A stretch of DNA of 64,000 nt from Phytophthora quininea. Lineage: Eukaryota > Oomycota > Peronosporomycetes > Peronosporales > Peronosporaceae. Numbering within the stretch: position 1 is the first letter of the stretch; each line of letters starts with the position of its first letter. This document shows, piece by piece, positions 23,306-34,942 of the stretch. A program made the translations under genes and the position numbers. The stretch lies in assembly GCA_011947345.1 (NCBI GenBank), contig JAAVTG010000044.1:310001-374000 (forward strand). The letters run 5' to 3'. The notes under the pieces were generated by a model. The model saw only the letters and a list, made by a program, of their open reading frames with translations, was not told the DNA's origin and did not search any database.

Positions 23306-23782
23306 TCACCATAGATCCTTTCTGCGGATATCCTGCAGGTGGACTTTGTAAAGGCCGCGAATAGTATTCGCGAGATCGGACCGCCCGAATTTTCGGTCGA
23401 ACGCGTCCAACGTTAAGTCTGTGCGGGCCCATTCATCGAACTCGGGGATCCTCTTGTTGCCGTTGTTGTTCATGGTCTCCAAGAGCTGCTTCTTTTTCGC
23501 TGCCTGGGTTTCTTTTTCGGCTCGCTTGGCTGCTTTTGCTTTGCCGAAGATCCTGTCAAAAGCCGCCGAGAACCTCGCTCTCTCTTCGTCGTCTTCGTTC
23601 CCGAGGTCATCGTCGTCGGCCTTGACACTTCGCAGGAATCTCTTATCTTCAGACGAAATGTCGTCCGAGGTGGCAGCTTTCAAGGCGCTTGTCGGGTTGG
23701 CGTCTACGTAAGTTGAGGAGACAGCGCCACCGTTGACGACAAACGTGGCGGCAATTGTAGCCAGGAGATAGGAGAATCGCAT
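23306..23782 (-). CDS. Intact RXLR-EER effector, 158 aa
   Basis: This is the cleanest effector gene in the window: one open frame from 23782 to TGA at 23306. The signal peptide is MRFSYLLATIAATFVVNGGA, followed by RFLR within DKRFLRSVKADDDD and DDEER. The effector domain contains GNKRIPEFDEWARTDLTLD and ends LYKVHLQDIRRKDLW. RXLR proteins are secreted and enter host cells; the target of this one is unknown. It shares its C-terminal domain with six other loci here and, unusually, shares 3' UTR sequence with the 36.25-kb gene (23160-23305 against 36690-36830), so those two are recent duplicates. Confidence 0.9.
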   Translation of the reverse strand: MRFSYLLATIAATFVVNGGAVSSTYVDANPTSALKAATSDDISSEDKRFLRSVKADDDDLGNEDDEERARFSAAFDRIFGKAKAAKRAEKETQAAKKKQLLETMNNNGNKRIPEFDEWARTDLTLDAFDRKFGRSDLANTIRGLYKVHLQDIRRKDLW

Positions 23783-23830
23783 GGTGCTCTGCGCGGACTT
23801 GAGTGGGAGAAGACTTGGACGTTGGGGAGT

Positions 23831-23844
23831 GAAATCAAGAATGA
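23831..23844 (-). promoter_or_regulatory. Oomycete initiator of the intact RXLR gene
   Basis: On the minus strand, TCATTCTTGATTTC matches the oomycete initiator about 50 bp before the ATG at 23782. Confidence 0.55.
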
Positions 23845-24369
23845 AGTAGTTCTGCTGGTTGTTGGCGTCGGCATTTTCGCCGGGTAGTTTGGTCCTGTAG
23901 TGCGGTGCAGTTGTGAGCAAGGTTGAAGACAACGCTCGTAGACGGCAAGCTGCCTCCGTGTCAACATGCCTCTTGCGTTAACTTGCTTCATAATCAAGTG
24001 GAGCCGCATCAACAGAGGCATCATCAACAGAGGCATTTCATCATTAAGCGCAAGACTGGTCTAGAGACGACGGAGGCGTTGCCCACAAGGAAGCCTCTCT
24101 AGGGAAGGAGCTAGTTTTAACCAACTTAATGTCACTTCGCAATAACATTCTAAGCGCTTACAAGCTACAGGTCCACAACAACGCCCTGGTACACATAATC
24201 ACAGTTCGCCAACTTGCAGGTAATCATGGCAGCAACTATGGCTCAGTGCAGCTGTGTTGTTGTTTAATGCCCGAAGCTCCTGACCGGAAACTGTCGTACG
24301 TTTTCAAGCGGCCCACGATGAGAGAACTAACGATGCTTCATCGTTTGAAGCTGCATCAAGGAGAGTAAA
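23845..24369. other. Intergenic, no supported gene
   Basis: Contains a 79-codon plus-strand frame (24129-24368) with no recognisable motif, which I do not support as a gene. CATCAACAGAGG is directly repeated near 24008-24035. Confidence 0.4.
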
Positions 24370-27300
24370 GGTGGTGAGTACCACTGATTTGGACCGCAGC
24401 ACCACGGGCGTGGGCTAAATCACCAAAAATGTCAGCTGGCCGTTAGCACCACGTGTACAGACTGCAGTCACCACCAGGAAGGGCTTTTTCACCAAAAGGG
24501 TTCACGACTCAAAGTATTGTTCAATCCTGCAATAGCGCGATTCAATATTATCTTCATTTGTACCTGACTACACAACTTGTGCTGAAGGTGCGGTTGACCA
24601 CCTACAAGTCCTCAGAACCGAGCGTACTGCTACATCTAGACATCTGTGTACGAACCCACAAAGCAACGCTATTACTGCAGGAAATCATGTATCGCTCATC
24701 GAATGAATCGAGTGAATTATTGTACTATATTACTACTCTGCCTCAGGAGAAGATTTCTCCACGTGGTGTTTGTACCTAGCATCTGCGTCTCTTTGTTTGG
24801 GCACAAGACGCTCAAGGGACTGTACTTGGGCTATGTGAAGCGGTGTCAGCGCCACTCGGATGCGCAGCGGGTTGGCTTTAACTGGTATTAAACAGTGCCA
24901 CATAGCTCAATGGCTGTGGTACCAGTGGGGCATGTGGGTTAGTGTCACTGTCAGCGCTTCCCGAGTCGCGCCAATCACTCAACCCACCGATCTCCGCATC
25001 GACTACTGTATTCCTACATTGTTCAAACGGTTCTTCGTCTTCGTAGTCTGGAGAGAATGACAAATCTGCCTCGTAAGCCACGCAGCCAGTCACATTGTAG
25101 TTTCGTTCGTTGTATCTTCGTCCTCCGGGAGGTAAGGCATCTGCAATAGGTTCCAATACAGCGGGCGTATCTTGAGTTTGCGGGTTGGAGTTGGTGTGCC
25201 TTTGAGGTTTCCGCTTCTTTTTTCCTTTGCTTTAGTACGCCTCGAGGATGCAAAAACAAATCGAGGTTCAAGATCGGGCATACCAGGACATGATACTCCC
25301 GCTGTCACCGTTGCGTGAATAACATGTACACAAATCCCGTACTTAAAGAAGTATCGACACCCACAAGCTTTGTTTCCAATATCCACAGTCCATCCACACC
25401 GAGGCATTCCAAAGCATTGCATGCGCCGGATATGAGGAGACTTTATTGGTTTGTTCACATCATCAGGGTTTTTAATCTCGTCATCCTTTTCGTCGGATTC
25501 CGCCTTGAGGTTTTCTATTGCCTCAGGCTTGTAAAAACCAACGCTGTACGAGTGTCTCCTGATGGGGGCTGTATTTCAGCTCTGAGTTCCCCGCGCTTAA
25601 CGTATCCGTTGTATAAGGCTCGAAGGCGGTACGAAGCAGCTGGTGTCGTGTGAAATGGAGCACGGTCGTTGATAAAAGCCAATCGAGATGTATCCAGTCG
25701 ATTCACAAGTTCAGTAGGCGTAGCTTTTGAAGAATCATTGACGAGTTTGAGTGTTCGATGGTAGATTTCGACAAGATTGTTAGTTGCTGCAGCCCCGGGT
25801 TTGGTAAGGTAAGCTTGCCAGTTCGAAAACCTCGAGTTGGTTATCCATTGTTTCTTCAAATGCAAACTAATTTTGCGAAAAGGTGTGTTCGTTCTGCCTT
25901 CGGTAGTCCATTTGGCGAGAGCATGGTCCCTGAGCTTTATATACTCATCTCTTGTTCGAGCAAAGTGCATCGCGTTGGAGTCGGTAAAAAGCATGCCAAT
26001 AAGACGTGATTGAAGTCCACGTGTGTGGTTCTTCACGTTTTGCAAAACGTGGAACCAACACATTAATATGTTGGTGTCGGGGAGCTCCGCTCTAATCGCA
26101 TTGTAATGTGCGTCATCACAGTCCGTCATAACAAACTCGGGCTTGAACACGCAGTCAAATGCATCACTCATGACTTCCTTTAACTCGCGCAGCAGCCATG
26201 CAATATCATCTTCTTTGCGTTGGGATGTACAACAATACATGATCGGGAAATAAGATCCTCGGCGATCGGAAAAACCAATCACGAACACAGGGTAGTGTTT
26301 GTCTACCATGTCGTGCGTGTTATCCAAGTGCAAAATAGTGTTACAGTCTTGTAAACCTTGCACTTTAACGTAAGCGCTCAATAGAGAAAAGCATGTAAGA
26401 GCGATTCAAAAGGTGAGGTTGCAGACCCATTGCCCAAATGCGGCTGCATTTCTCCTCCGCTGCATACCGCATCGCAAAGTACTATTAATTTGTCAGGATC
26501 TCGTGAAATCGGTACACCAGATCGATGCATGTTTTGAGAGCAAATATCAATGACAGGCCGCATGGAATCGCTTCGGTTGTTCTTCCTCCAACGCTTTACG
26601 AAGCCAGCAACTTGTTTCAGGCGCGGAGCTGGTTTAGAAAATGCTCCTCCTGCAAAGTTTTTGCTGAGTAGACCAAACAGTTTATTTGACACGACTGAAG
26701 CATTTTCCTCAAACATCGAACGTAAATATGTCTTCATCTCCGCTGTAAGTTTTGTCGAGGCCGGAGCACTATCGTGCGAACTGTCAAGGTTGTGCTCACG
26801 AGTGATGAACACCTCTGCAAAATTAGTATCTTCGCAAGCATGGACTTTATAACGACACGAACAACCCGCACTGCATTGCCTTGACGTACAGATCGTAACG
26901 ACCCTCCTCATGAAGTGATCTTTGATATGAAGGACGTCCTCATCGCGAGCTAAATGGTCAAGCGAACACTTGCTTTTCTGGCTATGGCGCCGGCAATGCG
27001 ATGGAAGCGTGTTTAGGTAAGCCTCCCAAGAAATACTCGATGTGCCTCCAGTGTTCTCGTCACTTCGCCAAATACGAGTCCATGAAGGGCGTGCTACCTG
27101 TTTTAATTTCCACAACAACGCAGTATTATTAACGTTAGCTATGGGAAACACGGGTCGGACAGTAAGCGTAATCGTACATAAGGAGAGGCAAGCGTTCGAA
27201 TGTCTCCGTTCTCTTGGATCGCGCGATTTGTCAAGGTTTCATCCACTTGGTGAGAGGGGTGTCGTCTTGTTCAAGTTCATCAGCTCTGTCTGCGTGTGCT

Positions 27301-28095
27301 AACTCTTCATTTGGACACGCATTGCCGCGTTGTGTGCCCGAACTACGGTCAGTTTTGGTGTTGGTATCGGCTTCAGAATTGGTGTCACACGTGCTATCCC
27401 CAACTTCTGATGAATCTTCACCTAATTCATCTTCACCAGATTCAGCTTCACGATCTCAATGAGAGGCTTGCCCGGAGCGTATACGTGCAGTCGTAGCTGA
27501 TATTGCCTTATCAACCACACTACGCATCGCATCATTCAAGACGTCACTTCGAGTTGGACCTGCAATTTCGCTGGCTACCAGATCGAATGTTTGAATACTT
27601 CGCCATCCACTCTGCGTTGTTGAATTCACTATTCCACTGCTATCGGCATCCCACCGGATGACGTTGATGATAGGGTCGATCTTATCATGAGTGTCCAAGT
27701 GTATTGGGTACCGATCGCGAGGAACAACGCGAAGAACTTGAGCTCGTCGAAGCCATTGCGGTGCGATTGCGGTACACGGTACGTAGTACGAAATGAAATC
27801 ACCGGCTGAAAGACTCTTTTGGCCGATTCGTTTGATCAATGCTGCGACGCCAGGGGTCTGTCGCTGGGATGACTGTCGGCGTCCATTAACGAGAGGCTCT
27901 TGAAGGTATTCGTCGGGGGTGGTAGTTTCTTTTGCAATGAGCACTCCAAAACGATAGCTATTTTGGCAATATGTCGCTAGCTATTTTGACAATACAGCGA
28001 TTTTCAGGTGCCTAACATCCTGCATTGGAGCATTGGTGATTTAGCCCGTATCAGCGGTGAGGTGAGCTAGTCCAAATCAGTAGTGAAGAGGCCCT
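24370..28095 (-). mobile_element. SWIM-type MULE DNA transposon with inverted ends
   Basis: The two ends are inverted copies: left CTGATTTGGAC (about 24384-24394) then GGGCTAAATCACCAA (about 24413-24427), and right the reverse complements near 28059-28075 and 28028-28042. Between them the minus strand encodes a MULE transposase. I could not identify a convincing target duplication. The element is 3.7 kb, a plausible size for an autonomous MULE. Confidence 0.7.
24878..27944 (-). pseudogene. MULE transposase with SWIM zinc finger
   Basis: From the N-terminus: a basic region (27944-27460); a domain with DHFMRRVVTICTSRQC and CSCRYKVHACEDTNF (27151-26378) that recalls the FAR1/zinc-binding head of MULEs; the catalytic domain (NTILHLDNTHDMVDKHYPVF, PEFVMTDCDDAHYNAI, ILMCWFHVLQNV; 26381-25515) with candidate acidic catalytic residues; and a SWIM finger (CGCRYFFKYGICVHVIHA, 25380-25310). 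The break between the second and third parts is at a plus-strand A4 run (26387-26390); one base joins FSLLSAYVKVQGLQ into the catalytic frame. Another break precedes the SWIM finger. It may be intact in reality. Confidence 0.75.
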
Positions 28096-28223
28096 CCTCG
28101 GTGGTGTTGCGGGAAATCCCTCCATCAAGGAGACTAATAACTAATCGTTAAATAGACTATCTTTCTCTCTCCTCTGCTGTGTTGTTGTTTACTGCTACAT
28201 GTATATGCATACTGTATCTACAT

Positions 28224-28730
28224 AGTATCTTCGGCTCTGCAGCACCTGTTTTCCTCGCACCGACTACGGTACGTACCATGGCATTTGTGATCGTGAAGAT
28301 TGGATGGCACCCGCTCGATGCCATTCCTCGATTTTCCGTCCAGCACTCAATTGTTTTCGCTTCTCCAATATGCGCGTCTCGCTTTGTCTGCTGCTCGCTG
28401 TTATTGCCACCTTTGCTGCGAGTGGAAGCGCCTCCGACCAGACAGCGATCTCGAAGGTAGAATCACCTGACGCGGTGCGCTCGTTGACTCAAGACCAGGA
28501 CGAAGGCAAGAAGTTTCTGCGAGGACTCAACATGATAGATGCAACTGAAGACGACGACGAGGAGAGAGCCATTGCCAACCTGCGCAACCTCACCAAGCAG
28601 AGAAAATCTTCCGGGCAATGGCCACGGACGACACTTACCGCAATACTGTCTACGCCGGGTGGCGCGCCCAGAACTTGACCCCAGAAATGGTCCGCATGGA
28701 TTTTCACTTCCTCAGATCCCGCGAAGGTAT
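28224..28730 (+). repeat. RXLR-locus segmental duplication, copy 2
   Basis: Near-identical to 5386-5892 over about 507 bp in the same orientation. The right boundary falls inside the effector domain, after which the sequence is unrelated. Confidence 0.9.
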
Positions 28731-28796
28731 GCCCTCCTTTTTCCAGCATCATTTACCCTTTTACGAAACACCATTATCAAATTTGAAAATCGGGTA
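28370..28796 (+). pseudogene. RXLR-EER effector, 3'-truncated copy 2
   Basis: The signal peptide (from 28370), KFLRG and DDDEER are the same as in the 5.5-kb copy. The signal-peptide frame stops at 28676-28678. The alternative frame runs to a TAG at 28794-28796 but leaves the homologous sequence after about 28730, so the last third of the effector domain is replaced by unrelated sequence. The A4 run at 28603-28606 that causes the frame change in copy 1 is identical here. Confidence 0.75.
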
Positions 28797-31700
28797 GGGG
28801 TAGCACTCTATCATCACGCCACTTACGTTTCTTACGTCATTTTGACGAGCCGATGTTCTCTCAGCTAGAAGCTGAGAGCTATTGATTCTTGTAGTGGTAC
28901 GTCGGAGATCTTTGTGAAAGTTGAGCATTTTTAGTGATCATTTTTAGCATTGACCTCACTTTGACTTGCAGGCTGTATGGTGGCGTCTGTAACCGGCCAT
29001 GTCGTGCACCACAATTCGATATGTGCACTCCCAACGAAAGTCCTATCGCACGTCATTGATCGGCCGTGTTAGAAAATGCCGGCGAAGAGCAACCACCTTG
29101 GTCGTTTAGCAGAGATTTTGTATGCTTGTCGACACTTGATCGAAGGTCCCGCTACTTTTCTATTTGTTACGAAAGCGTTTCTATGGATACTTCCTATTCC
29201 GCGTGTAGGTGGCGCTTGTCGCCAATCAGCGACTCTTGGGCGGTACCACCAGCTAGAAACAGGCTGGTTCATCTGCCAACACTTGCTTCCAGTATGGTTG
29301 ATGTAGCCATCTTTTAGAAATATAGACATCACCCAATAAAACACGGAGATGGACAGTATAAAACACTGGTGATTGCTGATTGCAACTGTTTGTAAGTCGC
29401 CCAGCGCGCCAAATGACGCAGACCAGCTCTGGCTAGTCTGGAGACGCCACAACGTCTTGCATGATTGCGTGACCAGGTTGGCGCCCAGCAGAGCGCGGTG
29501 CGGACTGTTGTTGAAGTAGCTCACGAAGTCCATTGTGACGAGTACGGGGTGAACCTCGGCATCGCGAGGGCGAGCCTTGCGGCCCGAGTTGCAGCTGGAA
29601 ATGTAGCTTGAGAGGTAGCGCGCAAAAACTAAGACTAAATTGAATTTTTATGGTTGAGCAGCTTGCCTATCGTGTAGTCTATCGTGAATCAAGTGCATCT
29701 TCTTGAACACACGAAATCTAGGGAGCAGCCGGGAGTTTGGCGTGCCTGGAGACAGTGAACAGTGTGGTGAAGCTTGTTGCGGATTGATGGGAAGAGACCG
29801 CGATTGTTGGATGATGGTGAGGGATGGGTGAGACACACAGAGAACATTCGGAGAACTCCCGACCGACCGACCGCGATCAGTTTTGGGTTGGTCACTTTAG
29901 TCGGTCATTGGTGGTCGATCACTAGCAATCATTTCGGTACACGGTCACTTTCGGTTGATCAGGTGCGATCATTTCGACACGCGATCACGATCACTTCCGG
30001 TGATCACTGTGCATCGGTCATGTGCAGTTATGTGGGTATGCAATCACTCTCTGGTGGCACTCTACGATCGAGTGGATGTTGTGCAAAGGAAGCCCGGCGA
30101 AGGAGTGATGCGCAAGCAAGTTGAAGGACGGCGGAGCTGAGTAATACCCAATGAGCGGTGACAAGATCTTGGGTGCTCTCTTTTGAAGACGTTAAGCAAG
30201 GACAAAGTAAGGATAGTGTAGAGGAGTGCAGACAGCTGTAGTGGATAGAGAAGAAGGCTAAAGAACAAACAGAGTTGATTTTCCCTGTACCGCACAAGAG
30301 GCATCGGGCACGGGAAGGCATATTGGCCCACCCACGCCGTCAAGTCGCAGAGGGCCCGGAAGATTTTGGCCGGTGATCACTCTCACCCCTGAGATCCCGC
30401 TTTCGGAAGCGGTTACGCTCGCAAGAGCCCAAGCAAAGGAAAGGACAAGGACAAGAAGGGCCCAAGACAGCGTCTGGCCCGTCGACCACGAGCTCGAAGA
30501 CTCGCTCGGAGGACGACACCCCAACCCGGACAGCAGGCGAAGCATATCCACGCTGCTGCCCAAGGTCCCGCGACTGCCCAAGTCGGTTCAAGCGACCATC
30601 AACCCACTCATCTCCAAGCCACCTGAAGAGCGTTACCCACCCACCGACGGGTACACAAGGTGAGGAAGAGTTCAGCACACGCACGGCATATCGGAGTACC
30701 CCTCCGCGGTCGGCAGTCTGGGCACCGTGCGCAAGAGCGGTTTCGGTAAATCGCGCTCCGCCACAACAGCTGCGGAGACAAATGGGATCGATATATATCA
30801 CGATAGTCCCTCCTCAGAAGACAAGCGTACTTAACGCTGAGGATGGAGAGAGCTTGGAGCTTGACTACAGCGGGGAGATATCGCTTGCATGATATCATCA
30901 TGGTACAATTACTTTAATTCAGCATCAAGAAACCGGGTAGTGAAGTAGAGTTGCTGTTGAAGTCGTCGGCAAATTGGAACAAAACACGTCGTCAGCGGCA
31001 ACTAACTTGAGGTGTGATCAGGGATGCGACGTAGCGAGGCCGCTATGTGGGGGACTTCACAGGAAGTTGTCTTCAGCTAGCAGAATCATGGCAAACATTC
31101 AAAGAAATCACGAAACAGGATATGACCACCTCTGGAGGGTTGGAAGTGCAAGTCATCACGTGGAATAACTGATGGAAGGTAAGAGGAAGCTGAACGACTT
31201 GAGTTGAATTGAGTGAATTTCGAAGTGAGGATATCTAACGCTACTGTTTGTGGTCCTAGTTCGCTACACCGGTGTGATAGCTACCTCTAGCCACTGGTCT
31301 ACTGGCGTGTGCCCGGTAGAGCACACAGAGACTCCGCCGTTGCTGGAAATGCAACCCTCACCATCTTCGGCACAAGTTGCTGTTGCAGCAGCAACTTCAT
31401 CCACGTCGTCGTCCACGTTCTTTGTCGACTGCAACCACTGCAACCTTCATGTCCTTGTCGACTGCAACCACACCTTACCGACGTCGGGTTGCTTGCTCGT
31501 CAGCTGTGACTCCAACAATAACCATCACGAAATGTCATCAAACATCGGAAATTCATCACGGCTGTCTGGTTCAGTACATCGTGGCGAGCATCGCGAATGT
31601 CAGGTATACGTCGACTTTGCGGATAGACTTGTGTGTCAGCATATCGTAGCGCTGAGTAGGAGTTGTCAAGTAGGTGGAAGCGTAGCAGTTGTGTTGATCC

Positions 31701-32346
31701 GCGCTGTCCTTAGCATGTTGTCGTGGTTGGACCGTTGAATGCGTAGCAGAGGCATTTAATTGTCTACAGCTTGCTGCCGGTATGGTATTTGGAAGTATGT
31801 TCACGTCTCACTTTGTGAAAGCATCACGTGGCTGGTCATCGCAATGGGAATCGAATCGCGAGCAATAATTGAGGGTAGCTTGGAGCCTTGTTATTTAGGT
31901 CGTCAGCAAGTAGCTTGGGCGGTTCATGACGTAGTAGCTGGTGGAATATATCACGATCGGCTATCTGTGCGTTGTCAACGTCGAGGGTACCCAGACGTTA
32001 AGTCACAATTCTCGGGACCCGTCGGCGCGGAAGTTGATTGGTAACTTGGTCCTTCTTTCATCAACAAATGTTGGTCGAGACGGTCTTGAGAGTTGTAGTC
32101 GCGGCTTGAATTATAACCGTAGCTTGAGCTGTAGTCGTGAATTCGCTTTGTATACCATAAATTTGAAATGTTGGCTCGTAGAATTTGACTACTGGATCGG
32201 AGTCTTGGGTTAGACGGGTCAGAGGAGTAGATTGTTGTCACACTCATGCCACGTGAAGTCGTGTACTGGTAGTTGACTTGTACGCGGGAGTTTGGTCAGA
32301 TCAGTGGGTCATCTTCATGCTCGTGCCAAACTCGTGTTCTTGAAAC

Positions 32347-32592
32347 GGGCCTCCTGGTGGTCTAGTGGGTTGTGTACACAACTCACGAAGTTCATCCCTC
32401 CGGTTGGGGTTCGAGTCCCTGCGGGGGCTGCCGGGCCGAGGGCCTACAGAAAACATCCAGAAGAAAGGAAATGATTAACTTCACATCCCATTCAAAATTC
32501 AATCATCATTCAACAGATCAGATTTCAGATTTCAGAATAGCAAATACCCTCAACCATAAGAACAACCAGGAAACAAGTTAAGCATATGAATC
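32347..32592 (+). mobile_element. tRNA-derived SINE with an 18-bp target duplication
   Basis: AACTCGTGTTCTTGAAAC occurs at 32329-32346 and again at 32593-32610, exactly flanking a 246-bp insert. The insert starts with a tRNA-like head: A box TGGTCTAGTGG (32358-32368), B box GGTTCGAGTCC (32408-32418), and near-complementary acceptor strands GCCTCC and GGGGGC. The A-to-B spacing (50 bp) is longer than in most tRNAs and I could not fold an anticodon arm, so this is a SINE and not a working tRNA gene. The tail is AC/AT-rich and not a clean poly-A. An 18-bp duplication is typical of LINE-driven retrotransposition. Confidence 0.8.
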
Positions 32593-33253
32593 AACTCGTG
32601 TTCTTGAAACTTCAACCAATTGGTCAGAGGAACGGTTAGATTCGTACCGTCCGTAGCAGTAGCGCATCATGATCGATAAGGCGCCGAAGCAAGAGCCGGA
32701 TAAATCGTCGTGCTCGTTCGAGTCCGTTGACACACGGTCACTGAAGTTACACTTCGCTGTCGAATCATCTTGGGTCACGTTGTCAACCGTGCCCGGACGA
32801 CGAAGAAGCTGAAGTCGAACCAGTGAAGAGTAGATCGCTTCAACAGTTAATTAACTGTCACGAGTACGGGGTGAACTTCGGCATCGCGAGGGCGAGCCTT
32901 GGCCTTGCGGCCCGAGTTGTAGCTGGAAATGTAGTTTGAGAGATAACGCGCAAAACTAAGACTGAATTGTATTTACGGCGTACCTGGAGACATCAGACAG
33001 CCGCGGAGACATATGGGATCGACAGATATCATGACGCCCATGCTGGCGGCCGCCGAGTTGCTCACTCGAGCGCTGATGATGATTTTAACCGAACGCGCGC
33101 CCGGGCCACTCGGGGCTCGTTCAGGAAGGCGACACTGGCCTGAACAGCAAGCTCCACACCGATCGTCAAGCACTCCACCGAATTGCCACAAATGATATGG
33201 TCGGCGATACCCTCAAATCCGAACAGCTCAATTTAACTGGGTCAAACCGAGAT

Positions 33254-33291
33254 GTGTAATTCTGCTTGCCTAAAGACAGCGGTGGAATTAC
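33254..33291. repeat. Short inverted repeat TGTAATTC...GAATTACA
   Basis: An 8-bp perfect inverted pair encloses 22 bp, a few bases before the LTR starts. Its ends resemble the LTR termini (TGTAAT/ATTACA), so it may be a remnant of a partial LTR end. Confidence 0.4.
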
Positions 33292-33298
33292 ATCGAAG

Positions 33299-34181
33299 TG
33301 TAATAGACCTGGTGGCAGCGACGCCGAGGTGCGTCTGAACGACAATCGATAATTGATGGGCGGTTGCGACTTGGGAGGCGACCGATGGTAAAGGTCACGT
33401 TGGGTTTGAGCGAGGAGATCAAACAGTCTCCAATCGGCAGCGACGAGAAAAAGTGTCGAATGGGCAGCAATGTGAGCAAGTAGTCTCGAATTGGCAGCGA
33501 CGACAGCAAGTGGACTCCACGAAGTGAAGTACCAGCGATGGTGATAGACAGTCATCAGCAGAGGACAGCAAGCAGGAAGTTGTCAGTGGACATCGGATGT
33601 AAGGACTCGGTAGACGTCGACGGAGGTGATAATGGTGAGCGTCGGACGGAAGCAGCAGTTGGAAGCCAACAGTGAACGACGATGGTAGTCTCGACGGTGG
33701 ACGCTGGAGCGGGAACAGTCGACCGACCCGTGACCGGCGTTGCGGCGATTGATACTGTCAGACGTGCAGGCAGGAAGGACGGTTGGTGTTGTTGATGCCA
33801 GCGGTGGCTGTGCAGAACGGTTGCCAGCGTGGATCGAACGAACGGGAGGAGACCAGTGTGTCTTCGAGTCTCCGCACTGCATGTAAGGGGCCAGCGTGTT
33901 CCAAGTGGTAAGGACAGGGGTGCAGGGAGTTCGCTTCGCGAGGTGCCAGGGGCTGCAAGGTTGAGAGCAGGCAGGAAAGTTGTTGTCGAGAAAGGATAAT
34001 AAATAGGTGGCAGTGTCGGTCAGGGCACGCGCCGGCGCAGGGAGCCCAGTTGGTTCTCTGTCGGCCAGTAGTTGTTAAAGGTGTTGAAGTTAGTGACGGA
34101 CAGCCCATCGGATCCAACGCAGGGTCAGCACACGAGCTAGCGGCCACTCCAGGAACAGGAGGACCTCAAGAGTTCGTTACA
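33299..34181 (-). mobile_element. LTR of a retrotransposon, 883 bp (copy 2)
   Basis: Starts TGTAATAGACC and ends AGTTCGTTACA; it is the inverted-orientation relative of the 985-bp LTR at 50888-51872, sharing its termini and most of its body. Flanking 5-mers do not match (left CGAAG, right ATGTG), so there is no target duplication. The right end abuts an ankyrin fragment in mid-repeat. It is shorter than the other copy, partly because it has fewer units of the 27-bp tandem repeat. No reverse transcriptase adjoins it. Confidence 0.7.
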
Positions 34182-34942
34182 ATGTGAATCGATCTGAAGC
34201 ATGCACAACCGCAGCGATGGATTGAGCGGCAACCAATGGCTATTTCGACGTCGTGCAGTGGCTGCATTTCCACCGTTCTGAAGATTGCACGACTGCAGCG
34301 ATGGACGGGGTGGTTGCTGGTCACGTCCCTGTCTGGTCAGGTAGACATCCAATGACTGGGGAATGCTGTGTGAAGAAGCAAGCTGTCGCTATGCCGCAAC
34401 GTTTTCCAATACTTAAGTGGCTGCATTTCAACCGGTTCCAAGGCTGCACTTCTGCAGCATTCGACAATACTGCTGGGAGTGGAAATGTTGCGATGGCTAT
34501 GAATGCATACGAATACTGAGTGCACGACCAACGCGATGGATCGAGTGACAACAAGTGGACGCCTTGACATTGTCGAGTGGCTACATGAAAACTACTCTCT
34601 AGGATGCTCAACTAATGCCATGTACGGAGCCGCCAGAAATGGGCACTTTGCAGCCATTTCACGACTGCACGAAAAACGATTAGACAGTAATCTTCACTCG
34701 GCTCTCACTGCTGCTCTTTGTCGAGATGACTGGCCCGTGAAGACCGTCGTAGCACCAGACATCGAGCACCGGCAGTTAAAAACTATTCAGTGGATTCAGT
34801 GGATTCAGTGGATTCAGTGGTTTTGTGATCACTGTGCAGACACGGAAAGGGTGTTGACGATGGAGGTGGCAGTGCACCATTCACGATTCGAAGCACTTTT
34901 TCTTTCTTCACGATCAGGGACCGGTAAACTTCAATCTTCGTG
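34182..34942 (+). pseudogene. Ankyrin-repeat fragment
   Basis: Begins in mid-repeat right after the LTR (NRSEACTTAAMD at 34188-34225). At least five repeats follow (YFDVVQWLHFHRSEDCTTAAM, FPILKWLHFNRFQGCTSAAF, CTTNAMDRVTTSGRLDIVEW, CSTNAMYGAARNGHFAA). Frames change near 34500 and there is an in-frame TGA at about 34226. Near 34783-34821 GTGGATTCA-type 9-mers are repeated in tandem (IQWIQWIQWIQW), a local expansion of one motif. No N-terminal domain. The tail does not show the usual W-L/V-E-x-x-Y-P end. Confidence 0.7.

Larger units (their letters stand above)
28797..33298. other. Retroelement-derived, gene-poor region
   Basis: No convincing gene. A segment starting GACGAGTACGGGGTGAAC at about 29535 recurs at about 32860, with CGGAGACAAATGGGATCGA-type sequence at 30770-30790 and again near 33002-33022. 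The second copy is a shortened version of the first (29.5-30.8 kb), so both derive from one repeat family, perhaps an LTR or non-autonomous element. Open frames such as 29069-29533 (minus, 154 codons), 30373-30663 and 31250-31738 have no motif I recognise. A SINE lies at 32347-32592. Confidence 0.45.

Noticed and set aside
29069..29533. Minus-strand 154-codon frame
   Set aside because: No recognisable domain or signal; it ends where a dispersed repeat begins, so it is likely repeat-derived.
31250..31738. Plus-strand 162-codon frame in the repeat region
   Set aside because: Ser/Thr/Val-rich with no domain, and several frames on both strands are similarly open.
32349..32428. Functional tRNA gene
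   Set aside because: A and B boxes are present, but spacing is too long, no anticodon arm folds, and the unit is the head of a 246-bp insert with target duplications.
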